64,000 nt of DNA, taken from the NCBI GenBank assembly GCA_963805645.1, contig CAWDVA010000003.1, forward strand, positions 1-64,000, given 5' to 3'. The notes beneath the pieces were generated by a model that was not told where the DNA came from, searched no databases, and saw only the letters and a program-made list of their open reading frames with translations. Positions within the stretch are counted from its first letter, which is position 1. Each line of letters opens with the position of its first letter. Below, piece after piece: positions 52,649 through 61,333 of the stretch. The stretch comes from CAVXEH01 sp963805645. Lineage in GTDB: Bacteria; Chloroflexota; Limnocylindria; QHBO01. The position numbers and the translations under genes are program-made.

Positions 52649-52840
52649 GTCGCACGCATCCTCGTGGTCGAGCCGGTCGCACATGCCGGCATCGACATCC
52701 TTGCGGCAGTGCGCGGCACAGATGTCGCCTCCGGCGTGGCGCGCGCCGAGCTGCTCCACCTTCTTGGCGAGGGCGGCGGCCATGGCGCGCTCGTCCTCCG
52801 CTCCCAGACCCGGGTCGGCGCGGAGATCCTCAAGGGATAA
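52649..52840 (+). pseudogene. SerA N-terminal remnant (D-3-phosphoglycerate dehydrogenase)
   Basis: A stretch of about 63 codons ending at TAA 52840 reads RILVVEPVAHAGIDILAAV, then VARAELLHLLGEGGGHGALV and VLRSQTRVGAEILKG. This matches the opening of D-3-phosphoglycerate dehydrogenase (VLV.DP...G...L......EL......Y.ALIVRS.T.V....L). It stops after the first 60 residues, with no catalytic part. A TAGACT box (52633-52638) lies upstream at the distance used by other genes here, and the codon at the expected start is GTC, not GTG. It looks like a dead fragment with its promoter. Confidence 0.6.
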
Positions 52841-52936
52841 GAGAGACACGCCCCGGCAGCCGCACGGTCGTCGCTCTGGGCTCTGCTAGAGTGCCGACTG
52901 TTGCTGGATTCCACGTTGGCATGAGAGTAGAGCCGC

Positions 52937-54427
52937 ATGGGCAAGGGCAGGCGAAATACAGCCGCGGTGCCACGCGGCCCAGCCGATACCGTGCAGCTAG
53001 TTGTCCCGACGAGACTCTCTGGCGCTGTGGGATGGCTGCTGCTCTTGATGGCGGGCGGCGTCTCGATCGTTTTGCCCCCTGGCTGGATGGCGATCCTCCT
53101 GGCTGCCGCGGCGTTCGTCGCTTTCGCGAGAGACCCGCGTCTTGGGCCGTTGCCGGCGGGCTTGGCCGTCATTCTCGCTTTGCCGTACGACCGGGCTGCA
53201 AACAGCTATCTGCTGCACCTGGCGGGTGTGCCGGTTCGCCCGCAGGATGCAGTGATGGTGATGGCGTTAGTGATGGGAGGAGCCAGTGCGACCTGGAGAC
53301 TGCCTCGTCGCCCGATTGTTTTCGCGATGGGGGCGTTTCTCTCGCTCGGGTTGATCGCGCTGGTCGTGGGCGTGGTCGGCGGCAACGATCCTCACGATGT
53401 GCTGCGTGACGCGCGATGGTGGTTCCTGTACGGCGCCGGTCTCGTCGCCCTCCTGTGGGACGTGCCTCGCCAAGCGATCTTTCGCGGACTGCTGGTCGGG
53501 ATGACCGTCTTTGCCCTGGTGGCGGTTGCCACCGTTCTACTGCCAGCCTTCGACGGCGGGTTGAAGGAGAGAGCCCTCATCTACGATCGCGGGACCTTGC
53601 GGATGCAGTTCGGCAACTCGATCTTCCTGCTGCCCGCGGCCGCACTTGCGGTCCACAGTTTCGTGCGCCGCGGCAGCCGCAGAAACGCCGTGGCGGCGCT
53701 GCTCTTTCTCGTCGCCGTGGCGCTGTCACTTACCAGGACCTTCCTGGGAGTGGCGGCGATGACGGTGGTTGCAGCGGGGGCGTGGTCGGCTATCCGCGCC
53801 TATGGTCCAAAGCGGACGATTGCTTCAATCGGGGCGGTTCTCCTAGTTGTTGCGGTATGCGTGGGCGGAGGTGTTGCCCTTGTTTCAGTGCAGGCACCTG
53901 CCCGCGATTCCTTATCCTCCGCTGGGGCCTCACCGGGGGGTGAGGGCGACCAACCCGTTGACCGTCTGCTCTTTCGAGGAGCTCGCTCAACGCTTGGTGG
54001 CGCGGTAACTGGGCGTCTCACCGAATACGCCAACGCCATAGGCAGCGTATCGCACAGCGGGGTATTGGGTGGCGGCTTGGGAACGCTGGTCGACGCCAAG
54101 CAAACGTTCGGAGGTGAAGCATTTCACACGCCCGGCAAGCTCCCGAACGTCGACAATGCCTCGCTCACAGTTGGATTGAAGGCGGGTGTTCCGGGAATCG
54201 CTGTATTCCTGACCATGCTTCTCTGGCCTGTGGTAGTGATGATCCACGGACGCCTCCGGCGGCTCACGCCTTGGTTCATGCCCGCCTGGCTCGGTGTCTT
54301 GGCTTTGACAATGACGCAGTCCTTCGCCGCGATCGGCTACAGCCCCTACGGCCTGTCGCTCTTGCTCGCGGTGACGGGCCTCGGATATGCCGCCAGCAGT
54401 GAGGCACGGGCGCGCTCCCACGTATAG
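52937..54427 (+). CDS. O-antigen ligase/polymerase-like membrane protein (Wzy/WaaL family)
   Basis: An intact polytopic protein of 496 residues with about 10-12 helices. The conserved outside loop appears late: GRLTEYANAIGSVSHSGVLG, GGLGTLVDAKQTFGG and NVDNASLTVGLKAGVPGIAV, the Wzy_C pattern (N.x..L..G..G). It is preceded by TAGAGT (52887-52892). Its last 82 bases overlap the 3' end of the convergent glycosyltransferase at 54346. It probably polymerises or ligates the glycan made by one of the flanking minus-strand operons. Confidence 0.85.
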   Translation: MGKGRRNTAAVPRGPADTVQLVVPTRLSGAVGWLLLLMAGGVSIVLPPGWMAILLAAAAFVAFARDPRLGPLPAGLAVILALPYDRAANSYLLHLAGVPVRPQDAVMVMALVMGGASATWRLPRRPIVFAMGAFLSLGLIALVVGVVGGNDPHDVLRDARWWFLYGAGLVALLWDVPRQAIFRGLLVGMTVFALVAVATVLLPAFDGGLKERALIYDRGTLRMQFGNSIFLLPAAALAVHSFVRRGSRRNAVAALLFLVAVALSLTRTFLGVAAMTVVAAGAWSAIRAYGPKRTIASIGAVLLVVAVCVGGGVALVSVQAPARDSLSSAGASPGGEGDQPVDRLLFRGARSTLGGAVTGRLTEYANAIGSVSHSGVLGGGLGTLVDAKQTFGGEAFHTPGKLPNVDNASLTVGLKAGVPGIAVFLTMLLWPVVVMIHGRLRRLTPWFMPAWLGVLALTMTQSFAAIGYSPYGLSLLLAVTGLGYAASSEARARSHV

Positions 54428-55488
54428 GTCGCCTGAAGAGAGCGCAGGGCCTCGCGCACTGCCCGTTTGGTCGCGGGCTCGAGCAACGTGCCAATGCCCT
54501 CGGCAAGTGATGAGTCGTCGGTGAAAGGCAGCCCTATGAAGTGTCGGGATGCGATCACCGTGAGTTCGCCACCGGCGCGGAAAACGATCGGAATGGTGTA
54601 GGCGATCGCGGTGTAGAGATTGTTCGGCGCGGCGTGCGCCGCGTAGGGATGACCGGATACAAGGGCGTAGTACAGCACGTCAGCCGCGGCGAGGGCGACG
54701 TCCGGATCGGGCAGCCAGCCCAGATACCGCAGGTTCGGCGTGTCCGTCTGGTCTTGCAGCCACGCCGCCTGCTCGCCGCGACCGGCGACCAGGACCAGGT
54801 GCTCGGGATGCGCTGTGGCGTGGCGAACCAGCGACGCCAGGTCGCGCGAGGGATCGAGACCTCCCGCATAGAGAATCGCCGGAAGGCCCCCGGGCAGGCC
54901 AAGCCGGGCGCGGGCCTCGTCTCGCGAGGGCAATTGCAGAGGTGGATCGATCCAGTTCCCCACGATGACGGACGCTATTCCGCGCTCGGCGAAGTAGGCC
55001 CGACGCTCCTCGCCGGGCGTGATGACGAGGGTCGCGAAGCGGGGGAGGTGGCGTTCGAGCCAGCCGATGAATCGCAACAGCCAGCCAGGGTACTTGCGGC
55101 TCTCCATCACCTCGTAGATCTCGAAGGCGTCGTACACGATCCGAGGTCGGCCGACGAGGGGAGCAATCAGCAGAGTGGCCAGCAGCATGGGGAGGTCAAC
55201 GGCATGAATGATGTCTGGTGGGTCGCGGCGCATGCTGGGAACGTGGGATGCGACTGCCTTTGCGAGGAACGGGAGCTGGGCCCATCGGCGCCCCACCCGA
55301 CTTCGAACATGCGACCGCTTGATCTCCACCGGGCCGTCGAAATCGTGCGTCGGCAGCTTCGCCTCGCGATCCCAGGCCAGGATGCGGACCCGGTAGCCGG
55401 CAGTCGCGAGGGCCTGCGAGACACGCCGCACTCTGACATCTGGGTCGTACGCGAAGCCGAAGAGGACGTCAACCCTCGGGTTTACCAA
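54346..55488 (-). CDS. Glycosyltransferase family 4
   Basis: A GT4 enzyme of 380 residues: VDVLFGFAYDPDVRVRRVSQ, IIHAVDLPMLLATLLIAPLV, IVYDAFEIYEVMESRKYPGW, AILYAGGLDPSRDLASLV, and APNNLYTAIAYTIPIVFRAG in the donor site. The start is TTG 55488, chosen for a GGAGG site upstream and because earlier residues are unrelated; it overlaps the csaB-like gene by 20 bases. It is last in the operon 59027-54346. Confidence 0.85.
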   Translation of the reverse strand: MVNPRVDVLFGFAYDPDVRVRRVSQALATAGYRVRILAWDREAKLPTHDFDGPVEIKRSHVRSRVGRRWAQLPFLAKAVASHVPSMRRDPPDIIHAVDLPMLLATLLIAPLVGRPRIVYDAFEIYEVMESRKYPGWLLRFIGWLERHLPRFATLVITPGEERRAYFAERGIASVIVGNWIDPPLQLPSRDEARARLGLPGGLPAILYAGGLDPSRDLASLVRHATAHPEHLVLVAGRGEQAAWLQDQTDTPNLRYLGWLPDPDVALAAADVLYYALVSGHPYAAHAAPNNLYTAIAYTIPIVFRAGGELTVIASRHFIGLPFTDDSSLAEGIGTLLEPATKRAVREALRSLQATYTWERARASLLAAYPRPVTASKSDRP

Positions 55489-56566
55489 GCAGCGCCTCCA
55501 CAACTTCCGCCCAGCCCCCTGACACTCTGCTCCGCAGGCTCGTGACTCGATCGCGCACGTCCAGCTGGAGAGGTGCGGCGCTGACAAGCTCGAGGGATCT
55601 GGACAGACGCTCTCCGGACGCTTCCTCGATCGGCACCGCGAGGTCCAGCAGGCCTAGTTCAGCGGCTGCTGACGCCACCTTCTGATCGTAGACGATTGGA
55701 ACGCATGGGCGTCCTGCCAAAGATGCCAGGATTAACCCGTGAAGCCGAACGGACAGGACGAGTTCGAACGACGCGAGCTGCCTGATGGCAGTGCCGGGCT
55801 GGAGCGATAGGGGGAGAACGTCGGGACGTGCGGTCGGGAGAGAGTCGCACGCCGTCTCGACCGCCGCTATCGTCTCCTCGTCGACGGGCAGGTGCATCGG
55901 AAGCAGCGTGACTCTCGAGTGTCCTGCTCGGTTCCTGACCAGCTCGGCGATGGCAGATGCGAGCACCGGCGTGAGGGCCCTCTCACCTGGCGCCGGGCCT
56001 CGGACCACGATGGCCAGCCCTTCTGCCGCGGTCGAGGGTGCTGGAGGCTCGTTGAGGTAGGCGGGATCCGGGATAATGCTCACCCTCACGTTCGGAGCCA
56101 CCTGCATGGTCGAACTCGCGGACGCTGCATCGCGTACCGTGACGAGTTGTCCAAGCCGCAGCATGAGGCCGGCCAGCTCCCGCATGAGCCGGTGGCGAAA
56201 AGGCCCGACGCCGACGCTCACCCAGACGACCCGCGTTCCGAGGAGGCGGGCGAGCAGAACCCACGAGAGGTAGCGCGGGATGAGGGTGGGCCAGTAGTCG
56301 TTGATGACGCCTCCGCCCGCCATGATCAGCACGTCTGCTCGGCCCAACGTGCGGAGGAACGTCCAGCCGGGGAGGAACCGCGGAATGTGGACGCGGGGTC
56401 TGTCGGGGAAAGCGGCAATGGGAGCCTGAGAGCCGCCGGCCACCGCGATCACCTCTAGGTCATCGATGCCCCTGAGCGCATGTTCAATCCCCGTCAGGAT
56501 TGCTTCGTCGCCGACATTGCCGAATCCCTGGTAGCCGAGGGTCATCACCCTGGTTGCCCGACTCAT
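55469..56566 (-). CDS. CsaB-like polysaccharide pyruvyl transferase
   Basis: It is expected to add a pyruvate ketal to a sugar of a cell-wall polymer. 365 residues with the family opening VMTLGYQGFGNVGDEAILTG, then VLIMAGGGVINDYWPTLIPR, VWVSVGVGPFRHRLMREL, IVVRGPAPGERALTP and the C-terminal SVRLHGLILASLAGRPCVPI (RxHG motif). Known CsaB proteins pyruvylate ManNAc of secondary wall polymers, which SLH domains then bind. WecB is two genes upstream and SLH-like proteins lie next door. The start is ATG 56566 (ATGA overlap with the flippase). Confidence 0.87.
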   Translation of the reverse strand: MSRATRVMTLGYQGFGNVGDEAILTGIEHALRGIDDLEVIAVAGGSQAPIAAFPDRPRVHIPRFLPGWTFLRTLGRADVLIMAGGGVINDYWPTLIPRYLSWVLLARLLGTRVVWVSVGVGPFRHRLMRELAGLMLRLGQLVTVRDAASASSTMQVAPNVRVSIIPDPAYLNEPPAPSTAAEGLAIVVRGPAPGERALTPVLASAIAELVRNRAGHSRVTLLPMHLPVDEETIAAVETACDSLPTARPDVLPLSLQPGTAIRQLASFELVLSVRLHGLILASLAGRPCVPIVYDQKVASAAAELGLLDLAVPIEEASGERLSRSLELVSAAPLQLDVRDRVTSLRSRVSGGWAEVVEALLGKPEG

Positions 56567-57909
56567 CGTGGCGTCTCTGCCGTGCGCTGACGCCATATTC
56601 GCGACGGCCCGCCGACAATGGATCGCAGGTCAGTCATTGTGGGGAGAAGCAGCGAAATTCGCGCACCGGTGACCCGGCTGAATGCGATGGCCAGCAGCAT
56701 CGCGGACGCCGCATACGCGATGACGGAGGCGACGGCAGCCCCCTCAATGCCAAGGACCGGGATCAGAGTGACATCCAGGATGGCGGTCAGCACGACGATG
56801 AAGACCATGACCAAGGAGACGAGACCGGGGTGCCCACGGCCCTTCAGATCGCCCGCAAGAACACGCGCCGTGGTGAGTGGGATCATGGCCACCAGCAGTG
56901 TTCGGAGAGCCAGTACGCCACTGCGGAAGGCCTCGCCGAACGCGACTGTCAGGAGCGGCTCCGCGATCAGCCCGAGGATCAGCGCTGCGGCGGACACCAG
57001 CAGGATCGCCACGCGCACTGTTCGTTCGGTGAGTTCGGTCGAACCTGTGTCTTCGTGGGCGGCCACGCTTGGGAAGATGAGTGAGGATGCCGCGCTGGCG
57101 ACTTGGGCGACGACTTCAGATGCGCGAACCGCGATCGCGTAGATGCCGGCGGCCTGCAGGTTGAGCAGCGCGGGTACCAGCAACTGGTCAAGACGCAGAT
57201 TCAGGTACTGCAGCACGTTCCCGATCTGTCCCCGCCCGCCGATCGCGAGGGCGCCGCGCGCCGTCTGCACGTCCCATCTGCGCGGCCAATGGCCCATCGT
57301 GCGGCGAGCGACGAAGAACGACACGCCAGCGCTCGCGGCATACCCGAGGGACGCCGCGAGGACGAAGGCACCGTCTCCTGCTGCCAGCGACAGGAGCATC
57401 CAGGTGAGGGCGAATGTGGCACCGCCCCGCGCAAGCTCGCTGACGGTATACGAGCCCATTCGGCCGAGGCCCAGGATGACGGCCCCACCGAACTCGTACC
57501 AAATGACCGACGCGGCTACGATTGCTGCTACTGGCCCCAAGTACGCGCGTCCTGCTACGCCCGCGAGCGGTCCAATGACCGGCCAGGCCACGACCGCAAG
57601 GACAAACGCTCCAACGCTGGCCACTCCCGCAAGGACGCTGAGCGATCCGACGATCAGATCCTCCTCGTCTCTGCGCCGTCCCAACAGGTAGATCACCGCG
57701 ATGTTGATGCCGCCGTTGAAGATGACACCCGTGATCAGCCCTACGGTGAGTGCGACGCTCGCAGCCCCCAGCCCTGCGGGTCCGAGGTAGCGTGCACCCA
57801 GCACTCCCGTACCGAAACCGAGCAGTACCGAAGCTAGACGTACCGCGCCGAGGTTCAACACCGCCCGCGCAAAGGTCCGGTGACTCATCTGCTTCGGGTC
57901 TGCCCTCAC
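56563..57909 (-). CDS. Lipid-linked oligosaccharide flippase (Wzx, MOP superfamily)
   Basis: Third flippase, 448 residues with about 12 helices: TFARAVLNLGAVRLASVLLG, the PAGLGAASVALTVGLITGVI motif after the first helix (typical GPxGxG), and a polar middle RLDQLLVPALLNLQAAGIYA. It overlaps wecB and csaB-like genes by 4 bases on each side. It most likely exports the ManNAc-containing repeat. Confidence 0.9.
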   Translation of the reverse strand: MRADPKQMSHRTFARAVLNLGAVRLASVLLGFGTGVLGARYLGPAGLGAASVALTVGLITGVIFNGGINIAVIYLLGRRRDEEDLIVGSLSVLAGVASVGAFVLAVVAWPVIGPLAGVAGRAYLGPVAAIVAASVIWYEFGGAVILGLGRMGSYTVSELARGGATFALTWMLLSLAAGDGAFVLAASLGYAASAGVSFFVARRTMGHWPRRWDVQTARGALAIGGRGQIGNVLQYLNLRLDQLLVPALLNLQAAGIYAIAVRASEVVAQVASAASSLIFPSVAAHEDTGSTELTERTVRVAILLVSAAALILGLIAEPLLTVAFGEAFRSGVLALRTLLVAMIPLTTARVLAGDLKGRGHPGLVSLVMVFIVVLTAILDVTLIPVLGIEGAAVASVIAYAASAMLLAIAFSRVTGARISLLLPTMTDLRSIVGGPSRIWRQRTAETPR

Positions 57910-59027
57910 GAGACGGCGCGGGCTCCGTCGGCCAGAAGCACGTCGGTGATTCTGGCTGCTGCGCGGCCATCGCCGTACAGCTGAAGGCCCACAGATTGCA
58001 TGCGCTCCCGCGAAACCGGATCTCGAAGGATGTCGAGGGCCTCCTCCGCGATTGCCGCGCGCTCGGTCCCAACCACCCGAACCGCCCCAGCGTCGACCCC
58101 CTCGGGGCGCTCCGTGACTTGCCTAGTCACGATCACCGGCGTCCCTAGAGTCGGCGCTTCCTCCTGGATGCCCCCGGAATCGGTGACCACGAGCGCGGCC
58201 CCCTTCAGTAGCCGAATGAAGCTCGTATACGGTAGGGCGTCGACGATGAGAGCGTTCTCCTCACCTTGAAACACCGTCATGACGGGTCGTCGAACGACCG
58301 GATTCGGATGGAGGGAGAACACGAGGCGGTAGTTCGGCAACGCCCTGAGGACATCGCGCAGGCCCTCGGCGATCGTCCGAATGCCACCCCCCCACGATTC
58401 CCTGCGATGCGCAGTGGCGAGGATGTAGGGATGGCCATCGATCATGTCCCGGATCTCAGCCGGCAGCGACGACGGCTGCTCGAGGATGTAGCGAAGTGCA
58501 TCCACCACCGTGTTCCCGGTCACGTAAATGGACCCCGATACTCCCTCGCCTCGCAGGTTCTCGGCACCGCGTTCCGTCGGAGCGAAGTGCCAGCGCGCGA
58601 TGAGGCTGGCAACGCGTCGATTGAGCTCCTCCGGGAATGGGCGGCCCATGTCGTGTGATCGCAACCCGGCCTCGATGTGCGCGACCGGGATTCGGTGATG
58701 AAATGCCGAGAGTGCTGTGCCCGCGGTGCTGGTTGTATCTCCCTGGACAATCACTACCGAGGGCCGGTGGTGATCGAGCACCTCGCCCACGCGGGAAATC
58801 GATGCGCTCAGGATGTGGTCCAGCGTCTGCCCATGCACCATTAGTCGCAGATCGAGATCGGGCGTGACCCCAAAGAGTCGGAGGGTCTGGTCGACGAGTT
58901 CGCGGTGTTGACCGGTCGTTACTACCAGGGGGTCACGTCCCCGCCTGCGCAGCTGGAGAATCACAGGAGCAAGCTTGATCGCCTCCGGCCGCGTTCCGAA
59001 GAAGACAGCGATATTCATGGTCGCCAC
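57906..59027 (-). CDS. wecB: UDP-N-acetylglucosamine 2-epimerase (non-hydrolysing)
   Basis: It interconverts UDP-GlcNAc and UDP-ManNAc. The 373 residues show the classical signatures IAVFFGTRPEAIKLAPVILQ, VQGDTTSTAGTALSAF, HIEAGLRSHDMGRPFPEELN, AHRRESWGGGI and VTDSGGIQEEAPTLGTPVIV, then RQVTERPEGVDAG. This is the ordinary WecB type, unlike the WbpI-like gene at 7906. GTG 59027 is used because TAGTAT ends seven bases upstream; ATG 59018 is an alternative. It leads the operon wecB-flippase-csaB-GT4. Confidence 0.94.
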   Translation of the reverse strand: MATMNIAVFFGTRPEAIKLAPVILQLRRRGRDPLVVTTGQHRELVDQTLRLFGVTPDLDLRLMVHGQTLDHILSASISRVGEVLDHHRPSVVIVQGDTTSTAGTALSAFHHRIPVAHIEAGLRSHDMGRPFPEELNRRVASLIARWHFAPTERGAENLRGEGVSGSIYVTGNTVVDALRYILEQPSSLPAEIRDMIDGHPYILATAHRRESWGGGIRTIAEGLRDVLRALPNYRLVFSLHPNPVVRRPVMTVFQGEENALIVDALPYTSFIRLLKGAALVVTDSGGIQEEAPTLGTPVIVTRQVTERPEGVDAGAVRVVGTERAAIAEEALDILRDPVSRERMQSVGLQLYGDGRAAARITDVLLADGARAVS

Positions 59028-59033
59028 GCGGCC

Positions 59034-59039
59034 ATACTA
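59034..59039 (-). promoter_or_regulatory. -10 box TAGTAT for the wecB operon
   Basis: Minus-strand TAGTAT ends seven bases before GTG 59027, so transcription would start on the start codon. No Shine-Dalgarno site is seen. Confidence 0.5.
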
Positions 59040-59130
59040 CGGCCAGTGAGCGGGCGTGGCGTCGGTGCTGGGGCAAGGGCGTTATAGGTCGGACCCACGA
59101 CGTCTGGCGGTCACCCCTGACACGGCCTTC

Positions 59131-59289
59131 CAGTCGCCGCTGGCGAGCACCGACTACTTCATTGACGACGAGGGCAGCCCGCTCGAGACCGACAGCAACC
59201 GCCTCGCCAACGCGGTGATCACCACCGGCTGCAGCGCCACGACCTACTGCCCGACCAAGCTTGTCACCCCGGGCCAGATGGCAACCTGA
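59131..59289 (+). pseudogene. Remnant of an SLH-like repeat
   Basis: About 50 codons read STDYFIDDEGSPLETDSNRL, then ITTGCSATTYCPTKLVTP and GQMAT followed by a stop. This is one copy of the SLH-like module found three times each in the proteins at 59472 and 61334, with several substitutions (for example FIDDEGSP for FTDDEGSL). It lacks a start, signal peptide and the other modules. It is likely debris from an earlier surface-protein gene. Confidence 0.72.
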
Positions 59290-59471
59290 CACCGAGACCT
59301 GTGAGCGAGCTCGTGACGTGGGGCTCTTGACGGGACAGATGCGCCATGTGTACAAGGGCGCAAGCGCACCCTTTCCCTGTGGCAATAGAAACACTGTGAC
59401 AAGGGGCATTGCGGGGAGGCATGGGGGAGCCAGTACCACAAGTGGCGGTGATTGGACCTGCCAGGAGGGAC

Positions 59472-61244
59472 ATGGTGAAGTACCGGACAGGTGCTGGTTG
59501 GCTGGTGCGCGCGCTCACCATTCTTACCAGCGCGACACTTCTCGCCGCCAATGCGACGTTTACAGTTCCATCGGCTCCAGTGGCGGCCACGGCATCCGCC
59601 TTTCCCGTGTTCTATGCGGTGCTCAACGGCGGCTCGCTTCTGCTGAGCCAGCCCGGCGCCCCGTCCGGATCGGGCTTCGCATTCATGGAGGTGGATGCCG
59701 CTTCGGGTCAGGTCTGCTACCAGGTGGAGTCCGACGGTCTAGGACAAGTCACCCGGGCCAGCCTCCTCGACTACACCGACACGCTGGTCGCAGACTTCGC
59801 TTTGCCCCCACTTGATGGAACCCCCAACAAAGACTGCGTGACCATTTCTCCCAGTACTGCTGCGAGCATCGTTGCTTCACCGGGGGACTACTCGGTCGTC
59901 TTCTACACGAACACCTACCCGTGGGGCGCCGCTGCCGGCAGCCTGTACACATCGACCACCAATCCCTGCAGCGTGCGGACGGCCACCTGGCAGGCGCCCA
60001 TTGGGGCCATCGACTATCTGTATCTTCAGCTCGGCCTGAAGGTGGCGCGCTTCGTGGGAACCGGGTTTCCCCCGAATGTGACGCTGAAGGCCGATCTGAC
60101 ATACGGCGGCGGCTCGCCGACGACGCAGGTTGCCGCAACCGACGCGAACGGGGACGTTGTGATCTACCACGCGTTTGCTGCCGGAGATGAGGGCCTTTGG
60201 ACCATGACGCTGACCGACCCGAACAACCTCACGTGTCACGGGTCGGCCCAGGTCGCGGTGAGTCCGATCTACTTTGGCGTCCGGACCCAGCTGTGCCCGT
60301 CCTCGATCCAGACGCCCAGTCAGTTGCTGGCCGTGGGCGCCAGCGCGTGCGGCCGACTCGTGCTGCTGCCCGCCGACTACTCCGACCCGCCTACGGGATA
60401 CACGGCGGATTGGGTTTCAGGCACGTTCGACAACGTGGTCATCCCCAAGGACGGGATGACGTGGCACACCACGGATGCCTACCCTGATGGCGGCGGCACG
60501 TGCGATCCGACGACCCACGTGTGCGATGGAGCGTGGAGCTACCGCCTGGACTGGACCCCTGCCGGGCCGACGAGCGTCTCGCAGGCGCTCGCCCCCTCGG
60601 GATATCGCATCGGGTACGCGCTCGCGTACAGCAATGGCCAGCTGATCCCCTCGACGTTCAGCACGGACCACGTGCTTCAATTCGACAGCACCGGCTACGC
60701 GGGCGGTGCCGTGGCCGTCATGTACGAGTTCGCCGGTCCTTTCACCGACATCGGCGGCTCGATCTTCGTGAACGACATCCTCTGGCTCTACGACGCGGGC
60801 ATCACCACCGGCTGCAGCGCCACGACCTTCTGCCCCGATGCCCCGGTGACCCGTGGCCAGATGGCCGCCTTCCTGGACCGCGCCCTGTCGTTGCCGACGA
60901 CGAGCACCGACTACTTCACCGATGACGAGGGCAGCCTCTTCGAGACCGACATCAACCGCCTCGCCGCGGCCGGCATCACCACCGGCTGCAGCGCCACGAC
61001 CTACTGCCCCGATGCCGACGTGACAAGAGGCCAGATGGCGGCCTACCTGGACCGTGCCCTGTCGTTGCCGACGACGAGCACCGACTACTTCACCGATGAC
61101 GAGGGCAGCCTCTTCGAGACCGACATCAACCGCCTGGCCGCAGCGGGCATCACCACCGGCTGCAGCCCCACCACCTACTGCCCCAACGAGTACGTCACGC
61201 GTGGCCAGATGGCCGCCTTCCTGCACCGGGCCTTCGGGCCGTGA
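59472..61244 (+). CDS. Secreted surface protein with CHRD-like region and three SLH-like repeats
   Basis: The start at ATG 59472 has AGGAGG just upstream and opens into a signal peptide (VKYRTGAGWLVRALTILTSA); the frame extends further up without reason. Residues about 45-170 resemble a CHRD domain (FMEVDAASGQVCYQVE, then SIVASPGDYSVVFYTNTYP) though the usual His pair is not obvious. A middle region of about 220 residues is unassigned. The last 170 residues are three SLH-like modules with the pattern F.(T/D)D...F...I..L..AGITTGC....(F/Y)CP...VTRGQMAAFL, where TRGQ matches the SLH TRAE site. This fits a wall-anchored protein of 590 residues. Each module has two cysteines. Confidence 0.82.
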   Translation: MVKYRTGAGWLVRALTILTSATLLAANATFTVPSAPVAATASAFPVFYAVLNGGSLLLSQPGAPSGSGFAFMEVDAASGQVCYQVESDGLGQVTRASLLDYTDTLVADFALPPLDGTPNKDCVTISPSTAASIVASPGDYSVVFYTNTYPWGAAAGSLYTSTTNPCSVRTATWQAPIGAIDYLYLQLGLKVARFVGTGFPPNVTLKADLTYGGGSPTTQVAATDANGDVVIYHAFAAGDEGLWTMTLTDPNNLTCHGSAQVAVSPIYFGVRTQLCPSSIQTPSQLLAVGASACGRLVLLPADYSDPPTGYTADWVSGTFDNVVIPKDGMTWHTTDAYPDGGGTCDPTTHVCDGAWSYRLDWTPAGPTSVSQALAPSGYRIGYALAYSNGQLIPSTFSTDHVLQFDSTGYAGGAVAVMYEFAGPFTDIGGSIFVNDILWLYDAGITTGCSATTFCPDAPVTRGQMAAFLDRALSLPTTSTDYFTDDEGSLFETDINRLAAAGITTGCSATTYCPDADVTRGQMAAYLDRALSLPTTSTDYFTDDEGSLFETDINRLAAAGITTGCSPTTYCPNEYVTRGQMAAFLHRAFGP

Positions 61245-61256
61245 GGGGGTGGGGGA
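60741..61256 (+). repeat. Duplicated SLH-like 3' cassette, copy 1
   Basis: It matches 62921-63435 at a fixed offset of 2180 with only a few substitutions (for example around ctgtcgttgccgacgacg against ctgcacctggccagcacg). It covers the three SLH-like modules, the stop and the G-rich run after it. Within the copy, the repeated modules themselves are nearly identical in DNA. Confidence 0.88.
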
Positions 61257-61333
61257 GAGGGGCGAGATCCAGGCAAGGTCCCTGAACCGCTATTGTGCCA
61301 AGGGACATCGGACCATCGGGAGGGAGAATTCAG

